From NCBI RefSeq assembly GCF_000347775.1, contig NZ_APAT01000008.1, positions 1 through 64,000 on the forward strand: a stretch of 64,000 nt of DNA. The letters are read 5' to 3'. The DNA comes from Marinobacter santoriniensis NKSG1 (lineage in GTDB: Bacteria > Pseudomonadota > Gammaproteobacteria > Pseudomonadales > Oleiphilaceae). This document shows positions 1 to 11,629 of this stretch, piece after piece. The notes beneath the pieces were generated by a model. That model was not told where the DNA came from and ran no database searches. It saw only the letters and a program-made list of their open reading frames with translations. Each line of letters begins with the position of its first letter. Within the stretch, counting starts at the first letter, position 1. The translations under genes were made by a program, and so were the position numbers.

Positions 1-67
1 GACGGCCGCTGAAATTGAGGCGATGAGAAAGCAGTTCGTCCAAATGAGAATGGTCGGGGCCATCTGA
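1..67 (+). CDS. C-terminal end of an unidentified protein (partial)
   Basis: An open frame entered at base 2 runs to a TGA at 65-67 and gives a 21-residue tail rich in charged residues and methionine (ends MRMVGAI). The gene continues upstream of the window, so the family cannot be named. It points the same way as the next gene. Support is limited to an open frame and plausible codon use. Confidence 0.4.
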   Translation, partial: TAAEIEAMRKQFVQMRMVGAI

Positions 68-134
68 TTGTCCGATTAGGTCCCACTCTCCCAGCGATAT
101 TGTCGTGCTTCTAAGTCTGAAGAAGGTACTTGCT

Positions 135-584
135 ATGTTTATGACTCAAATCCTTCACGAATTGGTCATTGGCCAACCGCTTGGCCCCCACAAATTTTTT
201 CAAATGGTTGAGCATCCGGGTACCCGTCCCTGGTTGTATGTTCGTGTACAGTTCTCCAGACCGGGGACCATGAAAATGGGTGTACGGTATTACTGTTGCA
301 CCGATTTCGACCTGCTCCGAGGTCTCATGCGGGAGTCCTCAGATTTTTTCGCGGTTACAGACGTCATGTTGGTCACACCGGACGAACCGGAGACGGGAAC
401 GTTGCCGCGTATGGAATTGCTTGAAGAGCTTGGGGTTGCGGTTGATCCGGTGACCTTTGAGCGGGTTTACCTTTGTCGCACTCAGGGCGCTAACTTCTAT
501 CACTATGGATTAGCTCCAGGATCTGAAGACCCTGGGGAATATCAACTGATCTACACATCAGAGGAAGAAAATCCTGAGGACTGA
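135..584 (+). CDS. Hypothetical protein, 149 aa
   Basis: I do not recognise this family. The frame can open at a GTG at 105, but the ATG at 135 is preferred because an AGAAGG stretch lies about 8 nt upstream. The product is acidic at its C terminus (ends EEENPED) and has no signal peptide or membrane segment, so it is probably cytoplasmic. It contains a short aromatic and cysteine patch (VRYYCCTDFD) near residues 50-60. A strong intrinsic terminator follows directly, so it ends a transcription unit. Real-gene status rests on length, ribosome binding site and terminator; function is unknown. Confidence 0.6.
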   Translation: MFMTQILHELVIGQPLGPHKFFQMVEHPGTRPWLYVRVQFSRPGTMKMGVRYYCCTDFDLLRGLMRESSDFFAVTDVMLVTPDEPETGTLPRMELLEELGVAVDPVTFERVYLCRTQGANFYHYGLAPGSEDPGEYQLIYTSEEENPED

Positions 585-608
585 TTCTCTTGCTCTGACA
601 TTCTTAAC

Positions 609-638
609 AGCCCGGATCTGATGATTCCGGGCTTTTTT
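609..638 (+). terminator. Rho-independent terminator
   Basis: An 8-bp stem (AGCCCGGA at 609-616 pairing with TCCGGGCT at 626-633) is followed by a run of T. It lies 25 nt after the hypothetical gene ending at 584. Confidence 0.85.
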
Positions 639-752
639 CGTCAAGAGGCCCCTATATCCGTGATGGACGAGCTCCGGGAGATTGATTGGAGACAGGGCAA
701 AACCCGTTAGTTGAGATGAGCCTACTGACTGGCGCCTAAAATAGGTACGTCT

Positions 753-1079
753 TCAATGATTGAGCGATTCCAAATAGGCTATCAGGCGCTCCAGTCCTGT
801 TGCCGTCTTTGCCATTTGCAACGGAATCTCGTCGAAGTGACGGTTTCGCGTTTTCATCCAATGACGCATAGATTGCTCGTTATTGCTCGTCGAATGTGAC
901 AATAGCTTGTAAAGCTCAATTAATAGGGCACATGCTTGTTTGTCACAGCTCTCTCCGGTGGCATTTGGCGAGTTTGTATGGAGCAGCTGCGCGATATTTG
1001 ATTCCTCAAGCCCAAGGGTTTTTCCCGCTCTCGTTGCAGCCTTTACTAGAAGGTGATCATCCGTCATTTGAGAATCCAT
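753..1079 (-). CDS. MbcA/ParS/Xre-type antitoxin (DUF2384-like), orphan
   Basis: This 108-residue protein matches the layout of the MbcA/ParS/Xre antitoxin family: an N-terminal helical part with LGLEESNIAQLL (about 22-33) and a C-terminal toxin-binding part with a tryptophan-led motif and an L-x-x-x-x-x-G-L-E-R-L-I stretch (about 72-104). Family members normally neutralise a RES- or similar-domain toxin encoded next door. Neither neighbour encodes a RES-like protein: downstream is the unrelated 149-aa gene on the other strand and upstream is argR. It therefore looks like a solitary antitoxin, perhaps kept as a regulator or as an anti-addiction remnant. A GGAG-type site precedes the ATG. The family call is from motif memory only. 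Confidence 0.6.
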   Translation of the reverse strand: MDSQMTDDHLLVKAATRAGKTLGLEESNIAQLLHTNSPNATGESCDKQACALLIELYKLLSHSTSNNEQSMRHWMKTRNRHFDEIPLQMAKTATGLERLIAYLESLNH

Positions 1080-1179
1080 TAGTAAGCTCTCCGCATGTGG
1101 CCGTGCGACATCATCACTTTGTGCGATCGACTATTGGTCATGCCCAGTTCAGTGGTCCAAAGATTGGCCGGTACTTGCC

Positions 1180-2196
1180 CTAAGTTATTAGCCGAGAGCG
1201 ACCGAACGTTGCTGGCTGAGAGCCTTCGTCCTGAGGTTCTGCCATCCTTTTGCGCTCTTCTCTCGGCGTGAGGCCGTAATGATTCCGATAGGCGGTGCTG
1301 AAATAGGAAGCGCTGGTAAACCCGCATTCGATACCAACCTGCAATACGGGCTTGCTGGAGCGGTGCAACAGCTGGCGTGCTTTCTCCAGCCGCACTTCCA
1401 GATAATATTTGGAAGGCATCGTCTGCAGGTGTTTCCTGAACAGTCGCTCCAGTTGACGTCTCGATATGCCGACGTGGCTAGCAAGATCACTGGTTGTCAG
1501 GGGTTCCTCAATATTAGCTTCGATCAGTTGCACGGCTTCGATGAGTTTGGGCTGATTTACCCCAAGCCTCGCTCGAAGGGGCACTCTCTGCTGGTCATCG
1601 CCCGGGCGAATCCGCTCACACACAAACTGTTCCGAAATGGCTGCGGCTAGTTCCATCCCGCGCTGCTGGCCGATAAGAAAGAGCATCATGTCCATCGCGG
1701 CTGTCCCGCCACTACAGGTGAAGCGGTCTCTGTCTATTTCAAACAGGTTCCGGGTTACCTTGGTGTGAGGAAAGTCCTCCAGGAGGCGATCCGTATCCCA
1801 CCAGTGAATGGTTGCCCGGTAATTGTTCAAAAGACCCGCGCAGGCGAGCAGATAGGAGCCGGTACCAATACCGCCCATAGCCTGCCCGGACGTTTTTTGT
1901 TTCCTAAGCCAGGAGATAATGGTTTCGTTACCGGTTCGGGCAATGGGGCTCGCGCCACAGACAAAAAGCACATCCAGCTTGGGGAGTTTGTCCAGGCTGT
2001 GGTCAACCCGGGTTCCTACTCCGGTGCTGCTGAACACAGGTTGGCCATCCTGGCTGATCAGACAGCTCTGGTATAGCTCGGTCCCCGAAATCCAGTTGGC
2101 CATGCGCAAAGGCTCGATTGCCGAGGAGAAGGCAATCAGAGAGAAATTGGGCATCAGCAGAAAGCCAATGTGTCTGGTTTCTTCCGTGGTGTGCAT
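1180..2196 (-). CDS. argR: ArgR-like GlxA/AraC-family regulator of arginine catabolism
   Basis: The 338-residue protein has an N-terminal DJ-1/PfpI-like domain (about 8-190) and a C-terminal AraC-type double helix-turn-helix (about 215-320, with EEPLTTSDLASHVGISRRQL and a GFTSASYFSTAYRNHYG end). This architecture and much of the wording match Pseudomonas ArgR, which activates arginine succinyltransferase and uptake genes when arginine is present. The gene is divergent from aruC, and a direct-repeat site resembling the ArgR operator lies between them, so control of the adjacent operon is likely. Other GlxA-family regulators (for carnitine or glycine betaine) share this fold, but the neighbourhood favours ArgR. 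Confidence 0.85.
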   Translation of the reverse strand: MHTTEETRHIGFLLMPNFSLIAFSSAIEPLRMANWISGTELYQSCLISQDGQPVFSSTGVGTRVDHSLDKLPKLDVLFVCGASPIARTGNETIISWLRKQKTSGQAMGGIGTGSYLLACAGLLNNYRATIHWWDTDRLLEDFPHTKVTRNLFEIDRDRFTCSGGTAAMDMMLFLIGQQRGMELAAAISEQFVCERIRPGDDQQRVPLRARLGVNQPKLIEAVQLIEANIEEPLTTSDLASHVGISRRQLERLFRKHLQTMPSKYYLEVRLEKARQLLHRSSKPVLQVGIECGFTSASYFSTAYRNHYGLTPREERKRMAEPQDEGSQPATFGRSRLIT

Positions 2197-2296
2197 TCGA
2201 TAAAGGTTCTGGGATCCGGGTTCGAAACAGTGGATTGATCGGTGCGAAAGCCGATCCTTTTTACTTTAACGGTTTGACGCCGGCCTGGTAACCGGA

Positions 2297-2338
2297 TGTC
2301 AGAATAGCGCAAATTGGCGTCGCCCTTTCTAAATTACT
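2297..2338. promoter_or_regulatory. Probable ArgR operator (tandem half-sites)
   Basis: Two half-sites lie in direct repeat exactly 21 bp apart. TGTCAG at 2297 is followed after eight bases by AA, and CGTCGC at 2318 is followed after eight bases by AA. The first also has G at the seventh spacer position. This fits the pseudomonad ArgR half-site pattern TGTCGC-N6-G-N-AA as I recall it. The site is about 90-130 bp before aruC and in the shared promoter region with argR. Binding is inferred. Confidence 0.55.
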
Positions 2339-2425
2339 TGACCGTCATATCCCGGATACTGAATGAAGGAGGCCTTTCACGCATTTTGGCCAGATCTCAG
2401 TGAATAGTAGAGGTATCGGATAAAA

Positions 2426-3643
2426 ATGAACGACCAGACAGTATCCCGCGCGCTTTTCAATGAAGTCATGGTTCCCAACTACAACCCTCAGCCGATTGTT
2501 CCGGTGCGAGGTAAGGGCAGCCGACTGTGGGACCAGGACGGACGGGAGTTCATTGATGTCACCGGTGGTATCGCCGTCAACGTATTGGGCCATTGCCATC
2601 CAGCTCTTACCGAGGCTCTGAAAAGCCAGGCGGACAAACTCTGGCACCTCAGCAACGTCTTCACGAACGAACCCGCCCTGAACCTGGCCCGGAAACTGAC
2701 GGAAATGACCTTTGCCGAGCGGGTGTTCTTCTGCAACTCCGGTGCCGAGGCAAACGAGGCGGCCTTCAAGCTGGCTCGCAAATACGCCTTTGACCATTAT
2801 GGCGAGGAAAAGAACGAAATTATTTCCTTCCGGCAGTCTTTCCATGGTCGGACCCTGTTTACCGTCTCCGTGGGTGGCCAGGAGAAGTACCGTGAGGGCT
2901 TCGAGCCGGTCCCCCGCGGAATTACCCATGCCGAATTCAATAACCTGGACTCCCTGAAGTCCCTGATTTCAGACAAGACCTGCGCTGTGGTGATGGAGCC
3001 CATCCAGGGTGAGGGCGGCGTTATACCGGCCGATCCTGAATTCGTGAAAGGCGTCCGGGAGCTGTGTGACCAGTACAACGCGCTGCTGGTATTTGACGAG
3101 GTTCAGACTGGTGTTGGCCGGGTTGGCAAGCTTTACGCTTACATGGACACACCGGTGGTTCCAGACGTTCTGACCACGGCCAAGTCGCTTGGTGGCGGGT
3201 TCCCCATTGGTGCCATGCTGACCACCACCCGCATTGCCAAGAGTTTTGGTATGGGTTCCCATGGCAGTACCTACGGCGGCAACCCGCTGGGCTGCGCCGT
3301 GGCCGGTGCGGTTATTGATGAGGTGAGCCGCCCAGAGTTGCTTGAGGGCGTCGCTCAAAAGCGGGCCCTGTTCGAGGAGGGCCTTGAACAGATCAATGCC
3401 AAATACCAGATTTTCCGGGAAATCCGTGGCAAGGGCCTGCTGATTGGTGCGGAACTGGTTGAAAAATGGCATGGCAAGGCCGGCGAATTCCTGGCGGCCG
3501 CCCGTGATGAAGGCGTTCTGATTCTGGTGGCCGGTCCCAAGGTTCTGCGAATGGCGCCTGCACTGAATATTCCGGACGAGGATATCGGTGCCGCGCTGCA
3601 GCGTCTCGATGCGGCAATGGAAAAGAAACTGTCTGGGAGTTAA
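2426..3643 (+). CDS. aruC: Succinylornithine/acetylornithine aminotransferase AruC
   Basis: This is a class III PLP-dependent aminotransferase of 405 residues. The family converts N2-succinylornithine plus 2-oxoglutarate to succinylglutamate semialdehyde plus glutamate, and often also uses acetylornithine in arginine synthesis. Visible signatures are the glycine-rich [11 protein letters not shown] (about 103-113), [10 protein letters not shown] (223-232) and the PLP lysine K253 in [14 protein letters not shown]. It is the first gene of a four-gene arginine succinyltransferase operon, followed after 6 bp by aruF. In pseudomonads one enzyme serves both the biosynthetic and the catabolic step, and that may hold here. 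Confidence 0.93.
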   Translation: MNDQTVSRALFNEVMVPNYNPQPIVPVRGKGSRLWDQDGREFIDVTGGIAVNVLGHCHPALTEALKSQADKLWHLSNVFTNEPALNLARKLTEMTFAERVFFCNSGAEANEAAFKLARKYAFDHYGEEKNEIISFRQSFHGRTLFTVSVGGQEKYREGFEPVPRGITHAEFNNLDSLKSLISDKTCAVVMEPIQGEGGVIPADPEFVKGVRELCDQYNALLVFDEVQTGVGRVGKLYAYMDTPVVPDVLTTAKSLGGGFPIGAMLTTTRIAKSFGMGSHGSTYGGNPLGCAVAGAVIDEVSRPELLEGVAQKRALFEEGLEQINAKYQIFREIRGKGLLIGAELVEKWHGKAGEFLAAARDEGVLILVAGPKVLRMAPALNIPDEDIGAALQRLDAAMEKKLSGS

Positions 3644-3649
3644 ATCTCT

Positions 3650-4675
3650 ATGTTGATACTGCGGCCTGCCAATTTTGCAGACTTACAGGGAATTGAGCGC
3701 CTCGCAGCGGTCGCCGGCGGGAGTCTGACAACCCTGCCGGCCAATCGGGACTATCTGAGCGAGCTGATCGAACGTACCACCCGTTCTCTCCGGAAATCGG
3801 TGGACCGGCCAGGCACCGAAAGTTACCACTTCGTGCTGGAAGACTCCGATAGCCAGGAAATCGTGGGGGTGTCCGGTATTGAAGCGGCGGTCGGTCTTGG
3901 CTCGCCGTTCTACAGTTACCGGATTGAGGACGTGGTGCGTGCGTCCAACGAGCTTCAGATCCATAACAGGATTCCCGCTCTGCATCTGTGCCAGGACTAC
4001 ATTGGTTCGTCCAGACTGTGCACCCTCTATCTGGAACAGCCATACCGCAGCGAGGACAATCTCAGATTGCTGTCCCTTGCGCGGCTGCTGTTTATCGCCG
4101 CGCACTCCGAACGGTTCGCACCAAGAATCATTGCCGAACTGCAGGGTGTAACGGACGAGCGTGGGCGTTCGCCATTCTGGGAAAGCCTTGGCCGCCATTT
4201 TTTCAATATGGAACTGCGCAAAGCCAACTATCTGACGGGTATTGATTCGAAGAGTTTTATCGCTGACCTGCTGCCCCAACACCCGGTTTATCTCCCGTTA
4301 TTGAGTAAGGAAGCGCGAGATGCGCTCGGCCGCCCGAGAGAGGATGCGATCGAAGTGCAGTCGCTGCTTGAGACCCAGGGATTCGCCTATCGAAAATACA
4401 TTGATATTTTTGATGCTGGTCCCACCCTTGAAGCGCCCACCCACATGTTGAGAGCGCTCACGCACAGTCAGATCCTGCCGGTGAATGTGGTTGAAAGCAT
4501 TGAAGCCGGCGATACCTGTCGGCCCGCCCTGATAAGTAACGAGGGACTTGATCGTTTCCGCTGTCTGAGAACCGTAATTGATCCCGGCAATCCCGAGCTT
4601 GGCCGGGCTGAAGCCGAGGCCCTTGGTGTGGGTGCCGGCGACAATATCCGCGTTTATTGGCTGGATCGGCCCTGA
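3650..4675 (+). CDS. aruF: Arginine N-succinyltransferase, alpha subunit AruF
   Basis: The 341-residue protein belongs to the arginine succinyltransferase family, which transfers succinyl from succinyl-CoA to the alpha-amino group of arginine, the first step of the AST pathway. Family features are the N-terminal ILRPANFADLQGIERLA, the SSRLCTLYLEQPYR region (about 119-132) and FDAGPTLEAP (about 254-263). Pseudomonads make this enzyme from two paralogous subunits, and the next gene is the second. It starts 6 bp after aruC and is about the expected length. It probably works as a hetero-oligomer with AruG in the cytoplasm. Confidence 0.92.
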   Translation: MLILRPANFADLQGIERLAAVAGGSLTTLPANRDYLSELIERTTRSLRKSVDRPGTESYHFVLEDSDSQEIVGVSGIEAAVGLGSPFYSYRIEDVVRASNELQIHNRIPALHLCQDYIGSSRLCTLYLEQPYRSEDNLRLLSLARLLFIAAHSERFAPRIIAELQGVTDERGRSPFWESLGRHFFNMELRKANYLTGIDSKSFIADLLPQHPVYLPLLSKEARDALGRPREDAIEVQSLLETQGFAYRKYIDIFDAGPTLEAPTHMLRALTHSQILPVNVVESIEAGDTCRPALISNEGLDRFRCLRTVIDPGNPELGRAEAEALGVGAGDNIRVYWLDRP

Positions 4676-4717
4676 ACCGGCAAAGACTTTTAGTGTTTGA
4701 CCAGGAGTGACATCAAG

Positions 4718-7217
<2,500 letters not shown>

Positions 7218-7241
7218 GTCCTGCGTTTGTGAAAGTCTGAA

Positions 7242-7267
7242 AACGCTGGGTCGTGGGGCCCGGCGTT
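7242..7267. terminator. Hairpin between convergent aruD and LysR gene
   Basis: A 9-bp stem with one G-T pair (AACGCTGGG at 7242-7250 with CCCGGCGTT at 7259-7267) sits in the 49-bp convergent gap. Short T runs flank it on both strands, so it may terminate both transcripts. Confidence 0.55.
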
Positions 7268-8178
7268 TAATCCTGCGTGGAACAACAGAGGGCCTTCAGC
7301 TCAGAGATCAGCCGTTTTCGTATGTCAGAAGCAGGCTTGGAAAGTGGACGGCTGTTGATGCTAATAAGTTCCAGAGGTTCTCTTATCTCCGGACAAAATC
7401 GCCGAAAAATAATGTCTTCTAACGAGTGGACATTGTTGAAATGGTGGAAGTTTATAGCGTCAATTAGGGCGATTCCCCGGTTACTTTGGACGAAGGGGAG
7501 TGCATGCAAGGTGGCATTGACTTCGATCTTGGGAACAAATTTGGCGCCGGCCGCTTGGTAATGGCTGCTGAGTGACTGATACGTGATGTGCTCCGGATCG
7601 AGGGTGATCCATACCTCTTTATCCAGTAATTCCGGTGTAAGGATTTCATATTTTGCGGCTGGGTGATCCTTGTGCAAGGCACAAAAGCACGGTAGGTCAA
7701 AGACCTCCGAATCATAGCTGTGTGACGGAGCCGCCTGATCCACCAGCCCCAGTTCAAACTGTCCGGACGATACAGAGTCACGAATGGTTCTTGAATTATG
7801 GACCTGCAAATTCAGTTTCAGATCCGAATTTTCGCCGGCATAGCCATTGAAAATGGCAGGAAGAAAACTGTAACTGGGGCCGAGAATCGATGCGATATTG
7901 AGGCGCCCAAGTTGTCCATATTTCGCCCGTTCAAAGCTGTCCTCAAGTCGTTTGACGCTGCGCAGGATCGTCATCACCTCGTCGTGCAGGTACAGGGCTT
8001 CGGGAGTCGGGTTGAGCTGGCCGTTCTGCCGGAAAAACAGCTTGTAACCGATTCGGTCCTCCAGGTTATGTAACATTTTGCTGGCTGCTGGCTGACTGAA
8101 ATGAAGGCGTTCCGCAGCCCTGGACATCTTCCCGGTGCTCAGAACTTCGTGAAACAGCCGTAGTTGTTTGATGTTCAT
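7267..8178 (-). CDS. LysR-family transcriptional regulator
   Basis: A 303-residue LysR regulator: winged helix-turn-helix at about 1-60 (MNIKQLRLFHEVLSTGKMSR, HFSQPAASKMLHNLEDRIG) and a periplasmic-binding-like effector domain at about 90-295. It diverges from the ABC transporter and oxidoreductase genes that begin at 8376, the standard arrangement for a LysR activator of its neighbours, so it probably senses the transported amino acid or its oxidation product. It resembles the OccR/NocR type that responds to opines or arginine-like compounds, but the ligand cannot be told from sequence. Confidence 0.85.
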   Translation of the reverse strand: MNIKQLRLFHEVLSTGKMSRAAERLHFSQPAASKMLHNLEDRIGYKLFFRQNGQLNPTPEALYLHDEVMTILRSVKRLEDSFERAKYGQLGRLNIASILGPSYSFLPAIFNGYAGENSDLKLNLQVHNSRTIRDSVSSGQFELGLVDQAAPSHSYDSEVFDLPCFCALHKDHPAAKYEILTPELLDKEVWITLDPEHITYQSLSSHYQAAGAKFVPKIEVNATLHALPFVQSNRGIALIDAINFHHFNNVHSLEDIIFRRFCPEIREPLELISINSRPLSKPASDIRKRLISELKALCCSTQD

Positions 8179-8375
8179 GGGGTATAACCTGAGGTTAAGA
8201 GTTGTCAGTAAATTTTTATTGGGATTATAGCACCTGAGTTGCTAGGTTAGATTCAATAAGCATTAACCAAGACTTAAGGCAGTGAGCATCGGCCAGCCAC
8301 TTTTATCAACGGCCGAAAGAATTGAACTCCTGCCCTCTATCCGCCCCTTTGGCGGAATTGAAGGGAGCATCCAGA
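8179..8375. promoter_or_regulatory. Divergent promoter region, LysR gene and ABC operon
   Basis: This 197-bp gap must hold both promoters. It is A+T-rich near the LysR start (8205-8235), and a small perfect hairpin (CCGCC at 8341-8345, GGCGG at 8351-8355) lies in the leader of the ABC operon about 20 bp before its ribosome binding site. The hairpin may tune translation. I could not assign a LysR box with confidence. Confidence 0.4.
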
Positions 8376-9170
8376 ATGCCGATTACAGAAACACAAGAAA
8401 AAGACCCACTGGAAAATAGTGACGCACCAATGGTCCGAATCGAAAACGTCTCCCGGCGTTTCAGCATCGATGGAGGAAAGACCTCCGTGATGGCGCTCAA
8501 GAACGTTTCCAATCAAATCGGGCGAGGCGAAGTTGTCGTCATCATCGGCCCGAGTGGTTCAGGAAAGAGCACGCTGTTGCGCACCCTGAATGGGCTGGAA
8601 GGGATCGATGAGGGCAACATCGTCATCGACGGTGTGGATATCTGCAGTAAGACAACGTGCATGAATACCCTTCGAACCGAAGTCGGCATGGTATTCCAGC
8701 ATTTCAATCTTTTCGAGAACAAGACCTGCCTGGAAAACATCGTGCTTCCTCAGACAGTCGTGCTGAAAAGACAGCGCCAGGAAGCTGAGGAAGTGGCTAG
8801 AAAGCTCCTGGAAAGGGTCGGTATACCCGATCGCGAAAACAACTATCCAAGGCAATTATCCGGCGGGCAGCAGCAGCGTGTGGCAATCGCCAGGGCATTG
8901 GCGATGAAGCCGAAAATGATGCTGTTTGACGAAGCTACCTCTGCATTGGATCCCGAGACGGTCAGTGGCGTCCTCGATCTGATGAAGCAACTCGCCAGAG
9001 AAGGTATGACCATGGCAGTTGTAACCCATGAAATGGGGTTTGCACGAGAAGTTGCGGACCGCGTTATCTTCATGGATCAGGGGGAAGTTGTCGAAGAGGG
9101 GGAGCCCGATGCGTTCTTTGACTCTCCGAGAAGCGACCGGGCTCAACGATTCCTGGAGCAGATAATCTAA
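8376..9170 (+). CDS. Polar amino acid ABC transporter, ATP-binding protein
   Basis: A 264-residue ATPase of the HisP/GlnQ type. Walker A is GPSGSGKST (58-66), the signature is LSGGQQQR, and Walker B is [12 protein letters not shown]. An in-frame TTG at 8322 would add 18 residues, but GAAGGGAG about 9 nt before ATG 8376 fixes the start. It energises uptake by the two permeases at 10191 and 10892 with the binding protein at 9243. It lies first in the operon, before the binding-protein gene. The substrate is probably a polar, arginine-like or D-amino acid, judging from the oxidase and RidA genes downstream. Confidence 0.9.
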   Translation: MPITETQEKDPLENSDAPMVRIENVSRRFSIDGGKTSVMALKNVSNQIGRGEVVVIIGPSGSGKSTLLRTLNGLEGIDEGNIVIDGVDICSKTTCMNTLRTEVGMVFQHFNLFENKTCLENIVLPQTVVLKRQRQEAEEVARKLLERVGIPDRENNYPRQLSGGQQQRVAIARALAMKPKMMLFDEATSALDPETVSGVLDLMKQLAREGMTMAVVTHEMGFAREVADRVIFMDQGEVVEEGEPDAFFDSPRSDRAQRFLEQII

Positions 9171-9242
9171 ATCGTCGCACCAGGCTTAGCTATGTCTTGA
9201 ACGAGGGCATATCTTGACTAAAAAAACTAGAAGGAGATATTG

Positions 9243-10040
9243 ATGTTTCACCTTAAACGCACGTTATGCATTTTCCTGGTATTCCTGGTTTCGTGTTTCA
9301 GTTCCATTGTCAACGCCGACCAGTCAACCATGGATCGAATCAGTAACACCGGTGAATTCCGTATTGCGGTTCAGACGCAGGGGCCGCCAGTCAGCTTCAT
9401 CGACAAGAATGGCAAGCGGACAGGTCTAGCGATCGAAATGGCCCGGACCTTTGCCGATGAAATGGGCGTAAAGCTGGTTATCAAGGACTATGACTGGAAG
9501 GGCCTGATCCCTGCTCTGATTTCCGGCAAGGTCGATATGATTGCGGCTGATATGACTCCCACGCCGAAGCGTCACATGAAGATGCTGTTTACCGATCCGG
9601 CGTTTTTCTCTGAAGTCGTCGTCTTTGCCAAGAAAGACAAGAACATTACTGATTGGAAGAGCTTGAACAGCTCTGATTATTCCATCGCAGCAGCCCAGGC
9701 TTCCTCATACGCCACTCAGGCGCGAAAAAAACTGCCCGATGCAAAACTCAAGGAATATTCCGGTGCGACTCCCCAGGTTGTCCAGTCGGTGCTGAGTGAT
9801 CGGGTGGACGCGGGCGTTGGTGACCGGGCCGCTCTGTCTGGCTTCCTCAAACAAAACCCGGAGCTTGAAATTGTGGGCTCCCTGCACAAAGAGCCGCTCA
9901 GTTTTGCCGTTCGTCCGGATTCTGTGCACCTCTTGCTGGCCCTGAACAACTATCTGCGTCTCATTCGCTACGATGGTCGCCACGAAAAGATGCTGGATTA
10001 CTGGTGGAACTCCACCAACTGGCAGAAAGACCACGACTGA
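9243..10040 (+). CDS. Amino acid ABC transporter substrate-binding protein
   Basis: A 265-residue family 3 solute-binding protein. The N-terminal signal (residues about 1-25) contains LVSC, which could be a lipobox at Cys18, although cleavage after NA at about 25 is also possible. The mature part has the family pattern: GEFRIAVQTQGPPVSFIDKNG near the start, then EMARTFADEMGVKL and SGKVDMIAADMTPT. It would deliver substrate in the periplasm to the two downstream permeases. AAGGAGA lies just before ATG 9243; the TTG one codon earlier is less likely. The following hairpin at 10068 may protect this part of the message so that binding protein is made in excess. Confidence 0.88.
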   Translation: MFHLKRTLCIFLVFLVSCFSSIVNADQSTMDRISNTGEFRIAVQTQGPPVSFIDKNGKRTGLAIEMARTFADEMGVKLVIKDYDWKGLIPALISGKVDMIAADMTPTPKRHMKMLFTDPAFFSEVVVFAKKDKNITDWKSLNSSDYSIAAAQASSYATQARKKLPDAKLKEYSGATPQVVQSVLSDRVDAGVGDRAALSGFLKQNPELEIVGSLHKEPLSFAVRPDSVHLLLALNNYLRLIRYDGRHEKMLDYWWNSTNWQKDHD

Positions 10041-10067
10041 TCGTTGCGCTCCTTTTAAGAAAACTTG

Positions 10068-10097
10068 ATTGCCCGGCCCCTTTGATGGGCCGGCAAT
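10068..10097 (+). promoter_or_regulatory. Intercistronic hairpin after binding-protein gene
   Basis: An 11-bp stem with one bulged C (ATTGCCCGGCCC at 10068-10079 with GGGCCGGCAAT at 10087-10097) lies in the 150-bp gap before the first permease. The T-rich tail is interrupted. It could be a partial terminator or an mRNA-stabilising structure that raises binding protein over permease, as in other ABC operons. Confidence 0.6.
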
Positions 10098-10190
10098 TCT
10101 CTACCTTTTTATATCTCCACCTTCTTAATGATTCTTTCTTGGAATCGGGCTATGAGATGGCGGGATTAATACGGCATTAAGAGGCGGTAG

Positions 10191-10874
10191 ATGGACTGGC
10201 TTGTTGAATTTTATAATTACAACATTGTATTTAATTACATCGATATCTTTGCCAAAGGAATATTGAATACGGTTTGGATATCCGTTGTATGCCTGTCTTT
10301 GTCTATATTCTTTGGGATTTTCCTTGCGCTCATGCGCATGTCAAAGGTCGGTATTGTTTGGCGTACTGCTGCAGCCTATATCCAATTTATTCGTGCTACG
10401 CCACTTCTTGTTCAGATATATATTGTTTATTATGGCCTGCCCACCCTGATCGGGAATTTTTTCAATGAATTTCAGACGGGTGTTATTGCTCTGACAATAC
10501 ATACAACACCCTTCATGGCTGAGATCATCCGGGCGGGAATTCAGTCGGTACCAGTTACCCAGACTGAAGGAGCAATGGCCGTGGGTATGAGCCGTGCCCA
10601 GGCTATGTACCATATTATTCTTCCGCAGGCTATTTCGAAGCTTATATCTCCGCTGCTTGGGCAGAGCGTCATCCTTTTGAAGGATACATCACTATTAAGC
10701 ATTATCGCTGTTTTCGAGTTGATGGGCGCTGGTTTGCTAATGTTTTCCGAAACCGTTTCTCCATCGGAAAGCTACATTACTACCGCAATTTGTTACCTCA
10801 TTATTTATCTAATAATGCTTGTTTTTTCAGGCTTTGTTCAACGCAGACTTGGCGGAACTCCGGCTCAGGTCTGA
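10191..10874 (+). CDS. Amino acid ABC transporter permease (HisM/HisQ family)
   Basis: A 227-residue inner-membrane protein with about five hydrophobic segments and the EAA-type loop that contacts the ATPase (QTEGAMAVGMSRAQAMYHII, then LPQA). It starts at ATG 10191 after a GAGG site. It pairs with the permease encoded 17 bp downstream to form the heterodimeric channel. Its codon use is visibly more A+T-rich (runs such as TTTATAATTACAAC) than that of the ATPase and the second permease, which may reflect weak selection or a different origin. Confidence 0.9.
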   Translation: MDWLVEFYNYNIVFNYIDIFAKGILNTVWISVVCLSLSIFFGIFLALMRMSKVGIVWRTAAAYIQFIRATPLLVQIYIVYYGLPTLIGNFFNEFQTGVIALTIHTTPFMAEIIRAGIQSVPVTQTEGAMAVGMSRAQAMYHIILPQAISKLISPLLGQSVILLKDTSLLSIIAVFELMGAGLLMFSETVSPSESYITTAICYLIIYLIMLVFSGFVQRRLGGTPAQV

Positions 10875-10891
10875 AGGAAGGGTGAACGGTT

Positions 10892-11584
10892 ATGGAATGG
10901 TTTATCGATAAGTGGCAAGTCATCGACAGCCTGAGTCCCTTCCTGATGAAAGGGCTTTGGCTCACTTTTAAAGTGTCCATGGTGTCGATCATTCTCGGCA
11001 GTATTCTCGGTTCCGTACTTGGCATCGTGAAGACCCTGAAATGGTCGATTCCCCGGGCACTGGTTGGCGGGTATGTACATCTGTTCCGGGGTACTCCCTA
11101 TCTAGTTCAGATCTACATCATCTATTTCGTTTTGCCGTCTCTGGATGTGACCTGGCTGAAGTTTGATAGCTACACCGCGGCCATTGTCTCCTTGTCTCTA
11201 TACACCGCCAGTTACGTGACTGCCATTGTCGAATCGGCAATTAGGGCTGTTCCACGCGGACAGGAAGAAGCGGCAAGATCCTGCGGTATGAGCAAGGCGC
11301 AGGCGCTTTACCACATTATCCTGCCCCAGGCGTTCAAATTAACGGTTCCGCCGATGGCGAGTATCTATGTGATCGTCATTAAAAGTACGGCGGTACTGTC
11401 GGTTATCGGGATATCAGAACTGACTCGCCAGGGCGAGACAGCGATCCTGCGTATGCCCGGCGACACCATGTTTATTTATCTCCTGATCGCGATTCTTTAC
11501 TTCGTGTATTGCTACCCCATGTTGAAGTTCGCCGGTTGGGCTGAAAGTAAAGTCAAAGCAAATGGTGGAAACGCGGTTCTGTAA
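10892..11584 (+). CDS. Amino acid ABC transporter permease (HisM/HisQ family)
   Basis: The second 230-residue permease, with five or so membrane segments and the EAA loop GQEEAARSCGMSKAQALYHI (then ILPQA) near residues 118-142. With the preceding gene it makes the transmembrane pair of the importer. It belongs to the same operon, and the oxidoreductase starts 45 bp after its stop. Substrate specificity cannot be read from the permease. Confidence 0.9.
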   Translation: MEWFIDKWQVIDSLSPFLMKGLWLTFKVSMVSIILGSILGSVLGIVKTLKWSIPRALVGGYVHLFRGTPYLVQIYIIYFVLPSLDVTWLKFDSYTAAIVSLSLYTASYVTAIVESAIRAVPRGQEEAARSCGMSKAQALYHIILPQAFKLTVPPMASIYVIVIKSTAVLSVIGISELTRQGETAILRMPGDTMFIYLLIAILYFVYCYPMLKFAGWAESKVKANGGNAVL

Positions 11585-11629
11585 GTGTCGTCTTCAGGAT
11601 CTTAAAATCATCCGAACTTTGGGAAAAAG

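Noticed and set aside
896-1183. 95-codon plus-strand frame opposite the antitoxin gene
   Set aside because: It is the shadow of the minus-strand DUF2384-like gene, which has a family match and a better start.
1079-1327. 82-codon minus-strand frame upstream of the antitoxin gene, considered as a partner toxin
   Set aside because: It overlaps the argR helix-turn-helix coding region in another frame, has no toxin motif and is arginine-rich shadow sequence.
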